Assembly: GCF_014049385.1 (NCBI RefSeq)
Contig: NZ_JACAOA010000002.1
Span: 1-64,000, forward strand
Origin: Ruoffia halotolerans
GTDB taxonomy: Bacteria; Bacillota; Bacilli; Lactobacillales; Aerococcaceae
Length of the DNA stretch: 64,000 nt
Reading direction: 5' to 3'
Shown piece after piece: positions 25,536-35,019 of the stretch. The notes below the pieces were generated by a model. The model was not told where the DNA came from, ran no database searches, and was given only the letters and a program-made list of their open reading frames with translations. Every line of letters begins with the position of its first letter. The first letter of the stretch is position 1. Both the position numbers and the translations under genes were made by a program.

Positions 25536-27674
25536 ATGAGTTATCAAGCACTTTACCGGGTTTGGCGCCCGCAAACATTTGACGAGATGGTTGGACAACC
25601 CATTATTAAAGAAACACTAAAAAATGCCATCAAATCGAATCATATTAGTCACGCTTATTTATTCACTGGACCGCGTGGAACAGGTAAGACCAGTGCTGCT
25701 AAGATTCTAGCAAAAGCGATTAACTGTCCGAACCAAACGGATGGAAACCCATGTAATAACTGTGACATGTGTCGCTTAATTACCGAAGGTCAGTTAGGTG
25801 ATGTGGTTGAAATTGATGCCGCGTCAAATAATGGGGTAGATGAAATCCGTGAATTACGTGAGAACGTTCGCTATGCAGCTAGCCAAGCACGTTATAAAGT
25901 ATATATTATTGATGAGGTTCATATGCTTACGACAGCAGCCTTTAATGCTCTGTTGAAGACATTGGAAGAACCGCCTGAGCAAGTGGTATTTATCCTAGCG
26001 ACGACCGAAGCCCATAAGATTCCAGCTACAATCCTGTCGCGTACGCAACGGTTTGACTTCCAACTTTATACAGATCAAGAGTTAATTGGAAGAATGGAAG
26101 AAATTCTTAACCATGACAACATCGACTATGACGAAGAAGCTTTAGCAATCATTGCGCGTTCAGCCAATGGTGGAATGCGTGACACCGTAAGTTTACTTGA
26201 CCAAGCGATTTCTTTTAATACGGAAGAAGTGACTGTTGAAACCGCACTTGAGGTGTCAGGAAGCTTAAACCAAATGGCTTTATTAAACTATATCCAAACA
26301 GTTTACCGTCAAAATATTGAAGAAGCCTTAGAAATCGTCAATGACCAACTACAAAAAGGGAAACAAGCGGCACGCTTTATTGATGAATTAATCTTATTCA
26401 GTCGTGATATGTTACTAACTTTACATATTAAGCAAAACCAAACACTCCTCAGCGAGCAAGAAATTCAACCTTTACGTGAAGAAGTTCCCGTAAATTTCTA
26501 TTATGTACTCATTGATACATTGAATGAAACACAAGGGAAAATGCGTTTTAGTACCTCACCAAACTTATATATTGAAGTGATGACGATTCAATTAGCCCAA
26601 ACGGATAAAACACAATTGGTGAGCGGTGGGCAACAAGCTAATACAGCTAGCGCATCCAATGAAGCAGTTAATGGCGCTTTAATGGATACAGTGCGTCAGT
26701 TGGAAGAAAAACTTGCGGCCTTGTCCCAACAAGTGCAAAGTCAGGATAAATTAATTCGTGCTTACTTAGAGAACCAGCCGACTAATCAAGGTGTCCAACC
26801 GATTAATCAAGAAGGTAACGGGGAAGTGACTAATGATGCGAAGCCAGTGGCCGAAGAAGCACCGAAAGTCCCACGTAAACGACCTGCTCGCCAACAAGCG
26901 CGCTATAAATTGAGATTAAATCATGTATACCGTGTATTGAATAACGCGACACATCAACATATTCGTTTGATGAAAGAGCATTGGCCAGCGGTCTTAGGTG
27001 AATTGTCACCTCAACAACGAGCAAAATTCTTTGAAACAGAACCTTTAGCAGCCGGTGAAGGCAGTGCTTTAATTAGCTTCCCGAATCCAGCCTATGCTGG
27101 AGACGTCCAACACGACCGTGAATTAATGAAGTACATTGAAGACGTTGTTGAGCAAAAAACTGGCATCTCAATGAAAATCATTATCATCTTAGCAAGTGAA
27201 TGGGCGGATGTCCGTAAGAACTATGCGATGTTACGTAAGAAAAATAACGGCGCACCGATTCCAATTGAAGAAGATGAAACTGACGACGTAGAAGAAACAG
27301 TCGAAGTCGAGACAATAGCTGAAAGTGAAGTGCTAAATAACCAAACTGATACAGAGGAAGTCGTTGACGAGCAAGCAACATCCACTCAAGAAGTGTCTGA
27401 AAAGACACAAGAAACGCCTGTTAGAGAAGAGAGTCAGGAAGCTCCAGCAGAAGAGCCCCAAGAATCAAATCATTCGATGGATTCACTTGAAGCGTCTTTG
27501 CCGAATTCGACGAGAAGTATTGATGACATCTTCTCGCAAGAAGGATCACCCAGTCATCGCACTATGGAATTAGATAATAATGAACCCGAAGAAGAGGAGG
27601 GACCCCCTGAGATTGTGAGCAAAGCCATCGAATTGTTCGGTGAAGAGAATGTAAATATTTATTATGATCGTTAA
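25536..27674 (+). CDS. dnaX: DNA polymerase III subunits gamma and tau
   Basis: The 712-residue clamp-loader ATPase has Walker A GPRGTGKTSA (about 45), a four-cysteine zinc module (CPNQTDGNPCNNCDMC, about 65-80), Walker B IIDEVHML, and SRC-type arginine in ILSRTQRFDF. Residues after about 370 form the tau-specific part, ending in a very acidic Glu-rich tail (560-690). The gene opens the recombination/replication block. I did not find a convincing slippery heptamer for making gamma by frameshifting. Confidence 0.97.
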   Translation: MSYQALYRVWRPQTFDEMVGQPIIKETLKNAIKSNHISHAYLFTGPRGTGKTSAAKILAKAINCPNQTDGNPCNNCDMCRLITEGQLGDVVEIDAASNNGVDEIRELRENVRYAASQARYKVYIIDEVHMLTTAAFNALLKTLEEPPEQVVFILATTEAHKIPATILSRTQRFDFQLYTDQELIGRMEEILNHDNIDYDEEALAIIARSANGGMRDTVSLLDQAISFNTEEVTVETALEVSGSLNQMALLNYIQTVYRQNIEEALEIVNDQLQKGKQAARFIDELILFSRDMLLTLHIKQNQTLLSEQEIQPLREEVPVNFYYVLIDTLNETQGKMRFSTSPNLYIEVMTIQLAQTDKTQLVSGGQQANTASASNEAVNGALMDTVRQLEEKLAALSQQVQSQDKLIRAYLENQPTNQGVQPINQEGNGEVTNDAKPVAEEAPKVPRKRPARQQARYKLRLNHVYRVLNNATHQHIRLMKEHWPAVLGELSPQQRAKFFETEPLAAGEGSALISFPNPAYAGDVQHDRELMKYIEDVVEQKTGISMKIIIILASEWADVRKNYAMLRKKNNGAPIPIEEDETDDVEETVEVETIAESEVLNNQTDTEEVVDEQATSTQEVSEKTQETPVREESQEAPAEEPQESNHSMDSLEASLPNSTRSIDDIFSQEGSPSHRTMELDNNEPEEEEGPPEIVSKAIELFGEENVNIYYDR

Positions 27675-27697
27675 AGATATGAGAGGAGGTATTGAAT

Positions 27698-28246
27698 ATG
27701 AATAATGAAAAGATTGATACAAGAGATTTAACTCAGATAGCTACGTATGCTGCCTTAATTGTCTTGGCTATTTATATGATTCGAATCCCAATGCCATCAG
27801 CGATTAGTAATACGTTTGTCCATCCAGGGAACGCCTTAGTGATATTAGCTATATTGTTTATGGGCTTTAAAAAGGGAACGATCGCCGCTTTACTTGGCTT
27901 AGCGATTTTTGATATTACGTCCGGCTATTTACCAGTCGTACTTTTCACCTTAATTGAGAACTTTATCGTTCTATTAGTGGTAGAATGCATCTTTCGTTAC
28001 GTGTTTCATTACGATAACCGAATGCGAAACATTATCGCACTAGGTATTGTCGGAGCAGTGACTAAGATTGTGTTGATATTTTTCAAATACATCATCCAAC
28101 AATTGATGTTAGGTTCAGTCCTTGGTGGCGCAGTGGCTAGCGCGATTTCAGCACTGCCAGCTTCTTTATTTACTGGCGTTGTCACAGCTATTCTAGTCCC
28201 GTTACTATATTGGCCAATAAAGCCGGTCTTTGACCGTTTTAAATAA
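27698..28246 (+). CDS. ECF transporter S component, vitamin unknown
   Basis: The 182-residue membrane protein has about six helices. HPGNALVILAILFMGFKKGTIAALLG near the first third is typical of substrate-binding S components. It would use the shared EcfAA'T module. No riboswitch precedes it, and it follows dnaX by 23 bases behind GAGGAGGT, so it is probably transcribed with dnaX. Its position between dnaX and ybaB is unusual. Substrate could be a B vitamin or a pyrimidine precursor. Confidence 0.8.
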   Translation: MNNEKIDTRDLTQIATYAALIVLAIYMIRIPMPSAISNTFVHPGNALVILAILFMGFKKGTIAALLGLAIFDITSGYLPVVLFTLIENFIVLLVVECIFRYVFHYDNRMRNIIALGIVGAVTKIVLIFFKYIIQQLMLGSVLGGAVASAISALPASLFTGVVTAILVPLLYWPIKPVFDRFK

Positions 28247-28267
28247 AATACTTAAATAAAACTCCGT

Positions 28268-28320
28268 TTAGCTTAGGCCTTGTCAATATCGGACAAGAAA
28301 TAGGCTAGATGGTTTTTTTT
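28268..28320 (+). terminator. Probable terminator of the dnaX operon part
   Basis: TTAGCTTAGGCCTTGTC pairs with GGACAAGAAATAGGCTAG through an internal loop, then eight T. Confidence 0.7.
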
Positions 28321-28680
28321 AGTATAGTATTTTGAAAATTATAGCAATAATATTGTTAATCTAGGAATAAGAAAAGCCTTTATAGATTATTATATGAAAA
28401 ATGCCGTTGGTAGTCCGAAAAACATGAGATTATGTTATAATAGAGCTAAGCATTTAAGCTTATTTTGTTTGTGCAAAAATGACAGAATGATGCATAAAAA
28501 GAAAGATAAGATGAATCGTTTGACGAGCGGATGAAATCATTGGCTCTATCGCACTAACATAAGTAAGAAAAACATTATATTAGTATATATAATGAACAAT
28601 AATAAAAAGTGAGAGGCTGAGTGAGCGAATATTTAAGTAAAATATTGCTCGCCCAGAAAGCACAAAAAGGAGATATATTT
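28321..28680. other. Long untranslated region before ybaB
   Basis: About 360 bp without a gene. An extended -10 box (TGTTATAAT, 28433-28441) starts a leader of about 230 bases. Just before the ybaB ribosome binding site, GAGCGAATATTT and AAATATTGCTC (28623-28650) form an imperfect hairpin. I do not recognise a known riboswitch or small RNA. Confidence 0.5.
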
Positions 28681-28992
28681 ATGAAAATGGGAAACATGCA
28701 AGGTATGATGCAAAAAATGCAAAAGATGCAAAAAGATATGGAGAAAGAACAAAAAGCGATTGAAACGTCAATTTTTGAAGCATCTGATAACAATAACTTA
28801 GTAACAGTTAAAGTAACTGGAGCAAAACGTATCGTTGAATTAGAAATCAAAGAAGATTTAGTGGATCCAGAAGATATCGATATGTTACAAGACTTAGTCA
28901 TTGTGACTGTGAACGATGCTTTAGCACAAGTTGATAAAGCAACTGAACAACGTTTAGGGAAATTCACTCAAGGATTAAACTTACCGTTTTAG
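28681..28992 (+). CDS. YbaB/EbfC nucleoid-associated protein
   Basis: The 103-residue DNA-binding protein has the Met/Gln/Lys-rich N-terminal helix (GMMQKMQKMQKDMEKEQ) and the strand block VTVKVTGAKRIVELEI typical of YbaB. It binds DNA as a dimer and is almost always found between dnaX and recR. ATG at 28681 follows AAAGGAG; the open frame extending upstream is part of the leader hairpin and not protein. Confidence 0.94.
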   Translation: MKMGNMQGMMQKMQKMQKDMEKEQKAIETSIFEASDNNNLVTVKVTGAKRIVELEIKEDLVDPEDIDMLQDLVIVTVNDALAQVDKATEQRLGKFTQGLNLPF

Positions 28993-29010
28993 TAGAAAGT
29001 AGGAGACTGT

Positions 29011-29607
29011 ATGCAATATCCAGCGCCGATTGCGAAGCTGATTAATTCCTTTACGAAATTACCAGGGATTGGAGCAAAGTCAGCCGCAAGACATGCTTTC
29101 TATGTGCTTGATATGAACGAAGCAGATGTTTTGGAATTTGCACAAAACTTAATTAACGCAAAGCGTGACTTAACGCATTGCAGTATTTGTGGAAATATTA
29201 CAGACTCTGATCCATGTATTGTATGTACGGATGAAAGTCGTGACCGTAGCCAAGTGCTTGTTGTAGAAGATACTAGAGATGTCATGTCAATGGAACGAAT
29301 GCAAGAATTCCGTGGCCTGTACCATGTATTAGGTGGCGTTTTGTCACCGATGGAAGGAACAGGGCCAGAGGATTTAAATATCCCAAGTTTAATTAAACGA
29401 CTTGAGGATGAGACAATAAAAGAAGTGATTATAGCGACCAATGCTACCGCTGAAGGTGAAGCGACGGCGATGTACTTATCACGCTTAATCAAACCTGCCG
29501 GGATTAAAGTAACACGTCTGGCCCACGGCTTATCTGTAGGTAGTGATATTGAATACGCAGATGAAATGACTTTATTTAGAGCCATTGAAGGTAGACGCGA
29601 GTTATAA
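29011..29607 (+). CDS. recR: Recombination mediator RecR
   Basis: The 198-residue protein has a helix-hairpin-helix ([15 protein letters not shown]), a C4 zinc finger ([16 protein letters not shown], about 57-72) and a Toprim domain starting at [14 protein letters not shown]. With RecF/RecO it loads RecA on gapped DNA. It follows ybaB by 18 bases and its stop abuts the tmk reading frame, so all are in one operon. Confidence 0.97.
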   Translation: MQYPAPIAKLINSFTKLPGIGAKSAARHAFYVLDMNEADVLEFAQNLINAKRDLTHCSICGNITDSDPCIVCTDESRDRSQVLVVEDTRDVMSMERMQEFRGLYHVLGGVLSPMEGTGPEDLNIPSLIKRLEDETIKEVIIATNATAEGEATAMYLSRLIKPAGIKVTRLAHGLSVGSDIEYADEMTLFRAIEGRREL

Positions 29608-29625
29608 ATGAGTTGGAGTGTAGAG

Positions 29626-30261
29626 ATGACTAAAGGAAAATTTATCTCACTTGAAGGACCTGATGGCTCAGGTAAGACAAGTGTAGTAAGAGCACTAAAA
29701 GAAATATTAGAGGCATCTGGGTACGATGTATTAACTACGAGAGAACCTGGTGGGAGCCCCATAGCGGAACGTATCCGAGAAGTGATTCTAGATGTGGATA
29801 ATACCGCTATGGATGCAAGAACAGAGGCTTTACTATTCGCTGCGAGTCGTCGTCAACATTTAATAGAGACGATTTTACCAGCCTTAGAAAAAGGCCAAAT
29901 CGTTATTACAGACCGATTTGTAGATAGCTCTATTGCATATCAAGGCATTGCGCGAGGCATTCCAGTTGAAGATATTTGGGCGATTAACAAATTTGGGATT
30001 GAAGACCATATGCCTGATTTAACATTGCTCATTGATGTCTCAGCAGAAGTTGGTTTGGAGCGTATTTATAAAGCCCAAGGCCAACGTCAATTTGACCGCT
30101 TAGATCAAGAGAGTATTGATTTCCACCAAATGGTGCGAGAAGCTTTCTTGAATTTTGAAAAAGATAATGACCGAATTATATTAGTGAGCGGCAACCAAAG
30201 TGTTGAAGAGGTTGCACAAGAGTGTATCGCAATATTAAAAGACAAGGAACTTATAGATTAA
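29626..30261 (+). CDS. tmk: Thymidylate kinase
   Basis: The 211-residue enzyme phosphorylates dTMP to dTDP. Motifs are the P-loop EGPDGSGKTS (about 9-18), the DRFVDSSIAYQG thymidine-site block (about 97-108) and the LID region near KAQGQRQFDRLDQ. ATG at 29626 is preceded by GGAG; an earlier in-frame ATG at 29608 directly after the recR stop has no binding site. Operon with recR and darA. Confidence 0.96.
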   Translation: MTKGKFISLEGPDGSGKTSVVRALKEILEASGYDVLTTREPGGSPIAERIREVILDVDNTAMDARTEALLFAASRRQHLIETILPALEKGQIVITDRFVDSSIAYQGIARGIPVEDIWAINKFGIEDHMPDLTLLIDVSAEVGLERIYKAQGQRQFDRLDQESIDFHQMVREAFLNFEKDNDRIILVSGNQSVEEVAQECIAILKDKELID

Positions 30262-30274
30262 GAGGAGGATCATC

Positions 30275-30604
30275 ATGAAATTAGTCATTGCAATTGTACA
30301 AGACCAGGATGAAGCTGTATTAGGAAATGCGTTTCGTGAGGCCAATATTTCCGCTACTAAATTAAGTAGTACAGGTGGATTTTTAAAACACGGGAATACG
30401 ACCTTTTTAGTTGGAGTGGAAGACGATAATGTGGATAAAGTCTTAGGTATTATTCGCGATTGTTCAGAGCAAAGAGATCAAGTCGTTGCTTACCCAGCGA
30501 ACTTAGATATGAACTTAGACGTCGCAACGTCATTCCCGATGAAAGTTGAAGTAGGTGGAGCGATTGTATTCGTATTACCAATTGATAGCTTCTACCGATT
30601 CTAG
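30275..30604 (+). CDS. darA: DarA/PstA, cyclic-di-AMP receptor PII-like protein
   Basis: The 109-residue trimeric PII-like protein carries the family pattern: KLVIAIVQDQDE at the start, STGGFLKHGNTTFLVGVED in the B-loop area and a GGAIVFVLP C-terminal strand. It binds c-di-AMP; its downstream target is unknown in most species. It lies between tmk and holB, the usual place in Firmicutes, behind GAGGAGG. Confidence 0.94.
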   Translation: MKLVIAIVQDQDEAVLGNAFREANISATKLSSTGGFLKHGNTTFLVGVEDDNVDKVLGIIRDCSEQRDQVVAYPANLDMNLDVATSFPMKVEVGGAIVFVLPIDSFYRF

Positions 30605-30619
30605 TCTAGAGGTGTCTAT

Positions 30620-31579
30620 ATGGGGCAATTAAGTCATTATTTTTATGAATTAATTCACCAAAACCGACTCGTGCATGGCTATGTCTTTACGGGTGATGAT
30701 TATGAAAGTAAAGAGCATGTCTCAACCGAACTGATTAAAGCATTAGGTTGTTTGAATAAGGATGAGGTAGGTCACCCTTGTGGCGTATGTGAACATTGTC
30801 AAAAGGCACAAAATCATCAATTAGCTGACGTCGTTTCAATTCAGCCGGACGGGCAATCCATTCGAGTGAATCAAATTCGTGAACTGAAAGAATGGTTATC
30901 AACCAGTCCGATTGAAAGTAACTTCAAGTTAGCAATCATTGAAAGTGCTGAAACAATGAACCCTTCGAGTGCGAATGCCTTACTGACCTTTTTAGAAGAA
31001 CCTGTTGAAGGAGTTTACTTAGTTCTTTATACTCAAGACAAAAGTAATCTGCTGCCAACGATTCAATCCCGTGTTCAAAGTGTTCACTTTCCAAGAGCGA
31101 ATGTGAGTGAGCGAGTAGCTTACTATATTGAAACTGGGGTATCCGAGGCGCATGCCCGTATTTTCGCAAAGATGTCTTCGGAAACTGCCCAAAGACTTGT
31201 GAGCGATTATGAAGAAGCAGACGTAACGAATTGGTTTAAATCGTTGAATTATTTTTATTCGACACTGGCTCATGGGAATCTTCATGCAGTGATCTTAGTT
31301 CAAACCCAACTAAAAAACTCCTTGAGTACTCAACAGGCTTTAGACGGTATGGATTATTTATTAATCTTAAATCATAGCATGTTGAGAATATTGTCAAATA
31401 CTGAAGTAGAGAATTTAACCCAAGCTTATTTTATTAACGAAGTGATTAAAACGAAACAACCGTCGCTAGCACATATTTTAGAATTAAATGATTTGATTCT
31501 TGAGACGAAACAACGATTACAGGCAAATGTTGCGCCTCAGTTAGCTACGGAACGCCTTGCTATCTTAGCAAGTCAATAA
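30620..31579 (+). CDS. holB: DNA polymerase III delta-prime subunit
   Basis: The 319-residue clamp-loader subunit shows the DnaX-like fold with a four-cysteine zinc module (CLNKDEVGHPCGVCEHC, about 40-56), NPSSANALLTFLEEP near residue 114 and the SRVQSVHFPR sensor block. The P-loop is degenerate, as usual for delta-prime. It follows darA closely. The ricT (yaaT) gene that usually follows holB is missing here. Confidence 0.95.
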   Translation: MGQLSHYFYELIHQNRLVHGYVFTGDDYESKEHVSTELIKALGCLNKDEVGHPCGVCEHCQKAQNHQLADVVSIQPDGQSIRVNQIRELKEWLSTSPIESNFKLAIIESAETMNPSSANALLTFLEEPVEGVYLVLYTQDKSNLLPTIQSRVQSVHFPRANVSERVAYYIETGVSEAHARIFAKMSSETAQRLVSDYEEADVTNWFKSLNYFYSTLAHGNLHAVILVQTQLKNSLSTQQALDGMDYLLILNHSMLRILSNTEVENLTQAYFINEVIKTKQPSLAHILELNDLILETKQRLQANVAPQLATERLAILASQ

Positions 31580-31610
31580 TATATACGAAGAAGAGAGGGT
31601 GTGCCAAACA

Positions 31611-31970
31611 ATGAGAGACAAAAAAAATTACTTAGAAATGTTTGATGAAGCAGAGACACATTTGCTTCAGTTAAGTGATACAGTGGCACAGCTGAGAGAA
31701 GTCATTGACAACTTAGTTGAGGAAAACAATAAACTACGTATGAGTAACAATGATTTGAAAAGTCTGTTAATTAAATTCCAAACAGACGCTCAAGAAGAAG
31801 TGACTGAAGGGGAAGAGGATAGTCAGACAAGTAGTGGGCGCGAGAGTCTTCTAGGCTTTTATAACGAAGGGATTCATGTGTGTCATGAGTTTTTTGGATC
31901 ACGTCGTTCTTCTAATGAGCAATGTTTGTTCTGCCAGGAAATTCTAGAACGCTTAGAAAATCATTCATAA
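31611..31970 (+). CDS. yabA: YabA, replication initiation control protein
   Basis: The 119-residue protein has an N-terminal leucine-zipper-like coiled coil (about 5-60) and a C-terminal zinc-binding domain with CHEFFGSRRSSNEQCLFC. YabA bridges DnaA and the sliding clamp DnaN and limits re-initiation. ATG at 31611 is preferred over the GTG at 31599, which lies inside the binding site. Its presence is of interest next to the DnaA-box cluster at 20.8 kb. Confidence 0.94.
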   Translation: MRDKKNYLEMFDEAETHLLQLSDTVAQLREVIDNLVEENNKLRMSNNDLKSLLIKFQTDAQEEVTEGEEDSQTSSGRESLLGFYNEGIHVCHEFFGSRRSSNEQCLFCQEILERLENHS

Positions 31971-31994
31971 TATACATTTTGAGGAGGCTTGTTC

Positions 31995-32756
31995 ATGGAT
32001 GTTCAAAATAAATCTCAACTCGTTCATTCAACTGAACGAGTTGATTCATTTTTAGGTGGAAAGTTAGGTATTATTCAAAGTACAGAGTATTTTACTTTAT
32101 CAGTGGATGCTTTGTTGCTAGCAAATTTCATTAAATTACCTAAAGGAAATAAATTTAAATACTTGGATTTTTGTAGTGGCAATGGGGTCATCCCGCTACT
32201 TCTGTCACATCGAACAGAGGCACCATTAAACGGTATTGAACTGCAAGAACCTTTAGTAGATATGGCAAGACGCAGTGCGAAGTGGAATGGTAAAGAGGAC
32301 CAAATTACCTTTGTTCAAGGAGATATTAATGATCTAAAACATACACAAGGGCAATTATATGACATTATTAGTTGTAATCCACCGTACTTTCTAGCAGAAA
32401 GTAGTAATGCGACCCACCGTTTGACAAGTCATGCTATAGCGCGTCATGAATTGATGCTGACGATGGAACAATGGGTCAAAAAGGCAAGTCAAATTATGCG
32501 AGAAAAAGGTAAATTATTTATCGTTCACCGCCCGAGTCGTTTAGATGATTTAATCGAAACATTGCTAAATCACCATTTCAGTATTCACCGTATTCAGTTT
32601 ATTCATCCGAAGAAAGACATGAATGCGAATGGTGTCCTAATTGAAGCGATATATCGCGGAGGACGTCGCGGTGTGAAGATTGAACCGGTAATTGTAGTTC
32701 ATGAAGATAACAATGAATATACACCGACATTGATGGCGATGTATAATGGCGAGTAA
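31995..32756 (+). CDS. tRNA1(Val) adenine-37 N6-methyltransferase (TrmN6/YabB family)
   Basis: The 253-residue class I SAM-dependent methyltransferase has the SAM loop [12 protein letters not shown] (about 56-67) and the amino-methyltransferase motif NPPYF (about 124-128). In Bacillus the orthologue YabB acts on tRNA. The ATG at 31995 follows AGGAGG by 7 bases. The gene overlaps the GIY-YIG gene by 11 bases, so the two are translationally coupled. Confidence 0.9.
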   Translation: MDVQNKSQLVHSTERVDSFLGGKLGIIQSTEYFTLSVDALLLANFIKLPKGNKFKYLDFCSGNGVIPLLLSHRTEAPLNGIELQEPLVDMARRSAKWNGKEDQITFVQGDINDLKHTQGQLYDIISCNPPYFLAESSNATHRLTSHAIARHELMLTMEQWVKKASQIMREKGKLFIVHRPSRLDDLIETLLNHHFSIHRIQFIHPKKDMNANGVLIEAIYRGGRRGVKIEPVIVVHEDNNEYTPTLMAMYNGE

Positions 32757-33090
32757 ACAGGCATATTATTTCTACGTCTTATTCTGTCAAGACGGCACGC
32801 TATACGGAGGTTATACCGTTGACTTAGCTAACCGCTTGGCTACCCATAATGCGGGTAAGGGAGCGAAATATACCCGTGTTCGCAAACGACTTCCGGTTCG
32901 CATGATCTATGCGGAACGTTGGGAGAGCAAGTCGTTAGCAATGAGTGCTGAAGCAAAATTTAAACGATTAACCCGCCCCCAAAAGGAAAAATACTTAAAA
33001 GAGCATGGACAAGCAGATGTTAAAAGCCAACAACTTGTCTTTGTAAATAAATTTACCGATAATAAAGACGAAGAGCCAATAGAGGAGTAG
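32746..33090 (+). CDS. GIY-YIG domain protein (YazA/UPF0213 family)
   Basis: The 114-residue protein has the UvrC-type GIY-YIG core, here [16 protein letters not shown] (about 9-24), with the conserved Arg and Glu further on ([26 protein letters not shown]). It is a putative small nuclease of unknown role in the conserved yabB-yazA-rsmI order. The C-terminal tail is short and acidic. Confidence 0.9.
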   Translation: MASKQAYYFYVLFCQDGTLYGGYTVDLANRLATHNAGKGAKYTRVRKRLPVRMIYAERWESKSLAMSAEAKFKRLTRPQKEKYLKEHGQADVKSQQLVFVNKFTDNKDEEPIEE

Positions 33091-33097
33091 GATCAGT

Positions 33098-33967
33098 GTG
33101 CAACAACATAGTTTCCAACAACAAGAAGCAGGAATATTATATTTAGTGCCAACACCGATTGGTAATTTGGAAGATATGACGTTTAGGGCCGTCAATATCT
33201 TAAAAGAGGCTGATATTGTCCTAGCTGAAGATACACGAAATACGATTAAGTTATTAAATCATTTTGATATTCAAGCGAATTTACGTAGTTTTCATGAACA
33301 TTCACGCAGTCATGAAGTCACAGCTTGGGTTAATGAACTACATGAAGGTAAGACAATCGCCTTAGTTAGTGATGCCGGAATGCCTTTAATTAATGATCCT
33401 GGGCAACCTCTAGTTCAAGCTTGTCTGGAAGAGGATTTGCCAGTGGTGGCGTTACCAGGAGCGAATGCGGCTTTAACTGCCCTAGTTGCTTCAGGTTTAC
33501 CAAGTGAACAGTTTACTTATTACGGCTTTTTCCCACGAGGTAAAGCAGATCAAAAAGCGGCTTTAGAAATTGTCGGGCAAAGAGACGAGACGGCGATTTT
33601 TTATGAATCACCCTACCGGATTAAACAAGCTGTATCGCAAGTTGTGACGCATTTAGGAGAAGACACGCAGGTTGTCATCGCGCGTGAACTAACAAAACGT
33701 TATGAAGAATACATTCGCGCGAGTGCAGCGGAAGTGAGTGAACATCTTAAAGACCGTGAACTTAAAGGGGAATGCGTCCTATTAATCGAAGGTGGCTCTG
33801 TGAAAACAGCCATAGACGAAGCGGTATCGAATTTACCTTATAAAGAACATGTGGAATTAATGATGACCACCAAAGGGATTCAAGCGAAAGATGCCATTAA
33901 AGAAGTTGCAAAAATTCGTGAAGTTAAAAAGCAAATTGTTTATAATGATTATCATAACTTAACTTAA
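33098..33967 (+). CDS. rsmI: 16S rRNA cytidine-1402 2'-O-methyltransferase
   Basis: The 289-residue tetrapyrrole-methylase-fold enzyme shows PIGNLEDMTFRA (about 20-31), EDTRNTIKLL, SDAGMPLINDPG (about 91-102) and GECVLLIEG. It methylates C1402 of 16S rRNA for accurate decoding. GTG start behind GAGGAG. Last gene of the conserved block. Confidence 0.95.
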   Translation: MQQHSFQQQEAGILYLVPTPIGNLEDMTFRAVNILKEADIVLAEDTRNTIKLLNHFDIQANLRSFHEHSRSHEVTAWVNELHEGKTIALVSDAGMPLINDPGQPLVQACLEEDLPVVALPGANAALTALVASGLPSEQFTYYGFFPRGKADQKAALEIVGQRDETAIFYESPYRIKQAVSQVVTHLGEDTQVVIARELTKRYEEYIRASAAEVSEHLKDRELKGECVLLIEGGSVKTAIDEAVSNLPYKEHVELMMTTKGIQAKDAIKEVAKIREVKKQIVYNDYHNLT

Positions 33968-33991
33968 AAATATTCAGAGGGGGGAAAAGGA

Positions 33992-35005
33992 GTGCTATTG
34001 TATGGAATTGCCATTGTATTTTTGGTGCTATTTCTCCTCTCTTTTTTGACGAATTATTCTTGGCTCCAACCGTCTGCCTTCGCTTTGTACGGTTTAAATA
34101 GCTTTTTAATGGGCTTGGTTTTACAAAGTAATTGGACACCTGTCTTTATGTTTCGATATTTTTTATATATTATTAGTGGCTTTTTCATTGCGGCAGTGCC
34201 CTTTGTCTTATTACTGATTGCGATCTTAGCAATTAATCAGACCGTCCGGCAACCTTCACCGAGGATTTCAAGGACGATTTTTAATCTTATCCTAGCTTTT
34301 ACCTTGCTTGTCTTTGTCGGGGCAACGATTTGGGCATTGTTACGTTTGAATGATATTCAAATCCAAGAAATTATTGGTATTTATATTTACTTATCGATTT
34401 ACTTTGTAGGGACGTTTCTGTGCTATATTACGCTAAATTTTGCGATTAGTTTGTGGTCGAGAGGGAAGCAAGCAACGATTTTACTAGTCTTAGGAAGTCA
34501 GTTAGATGACATAGATAATGTGACGAATGTCTTGAGACGACGATTAGACGAGGCAATTCAAATGTATTATAGACAGAAGAGCCGAACTCATTCAAAAATC
34601 ACAATTATTGTTACCGGAGGTCCTCAGCATCAATCAACGTATTCAGAAGCTGAAGGGATGGAGAATTATTTAATTCAAAAAGGAATCCCAGCCGAAGATA
34701 TCTTATTAGAACCACGAGCGAAAAATACGGATGAAAACTTTAAATTCGCCAATGAGCTAATTAAAGAACATCGCCTGTCCGGGAAAGTGGCGGTCATTAC
34801 GAGCCGCTTTCACTTGATGCGGTCGACCTATATTGCGCGCCAAAGTCGCTTTAAAGCCTACTATCAAGGCGCAGGTACACCATCGTATTTATGGCCATTC
34901 TCAATTATTCGTGAATATATAGCTTATATTTTACTTACTAGCGAGCTGAATTACGCTTTTATCATCTTATTAATTGCGATTGGCTTGTTCGATATTTTAA
35001 ATTAA
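33992..35005 (+). CDS. YdcF-family membrane protein (DUF218 domain)
   Basis: The 337-residue protein has about five to six transmembrane helices in the first 160 residues and a C-terminal DUF218 domain beginning at ILLVLGSQLDD (about 170), with TGGPQHQSTYSEAEGM, LEPRAKNTDEN and SRFHLMRS. DUF218 proteins such as SanA and ElyC are linked to envelope polysaccharide metabolism and bind nucleotide-like ligands. GTG start behind AAAGGAG. Function here is not known. Confidence 0.87.
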   Translation: MLLYGIAIVFLVLFLLSFLTNYSWLQPSAFALYGLNSFLMGLVLQSNWTPVFMFRYFLYIISGFFIAAVPFVLLLIAILAINQTVRQPSPRISRTIFNLILAFTLLVFVGATIWALLRLNDIQIQEIIGIYIYLSIYFVGTFLCYITLNFAISLWSRGKQATILLVLGSQLDDIDNVTNVLRRRLDEAIQMYYRQKSRTHSKITIIVTGGPQHQSTYSEAEGMENYLIQKGIPAEDILLEPRAKNTDENFKFANELIKEHRLSGKVAVITSRFHLMRSTYIARQSRFKAYYQGAGTPSYLWPFSIIREYIAYILLTSELNYAFIILLIAIGLFDILN

Positions 35006-35019
35006 GGAGAGTGGACAAA

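Noticed and set aside
28621-28680. Longer YbaB starting at GTG 28621
   Set aside because: The extension lies in a hairpin and lacks a binding site; ATG 28681 has AAAGGAG and matches the family's usual length.
29100-29762. 220-codon minus-strand ORF opposite recR-tmk
   Set aside because: Both plus-strand genes carry clear family motifs; the antisense frame has none.
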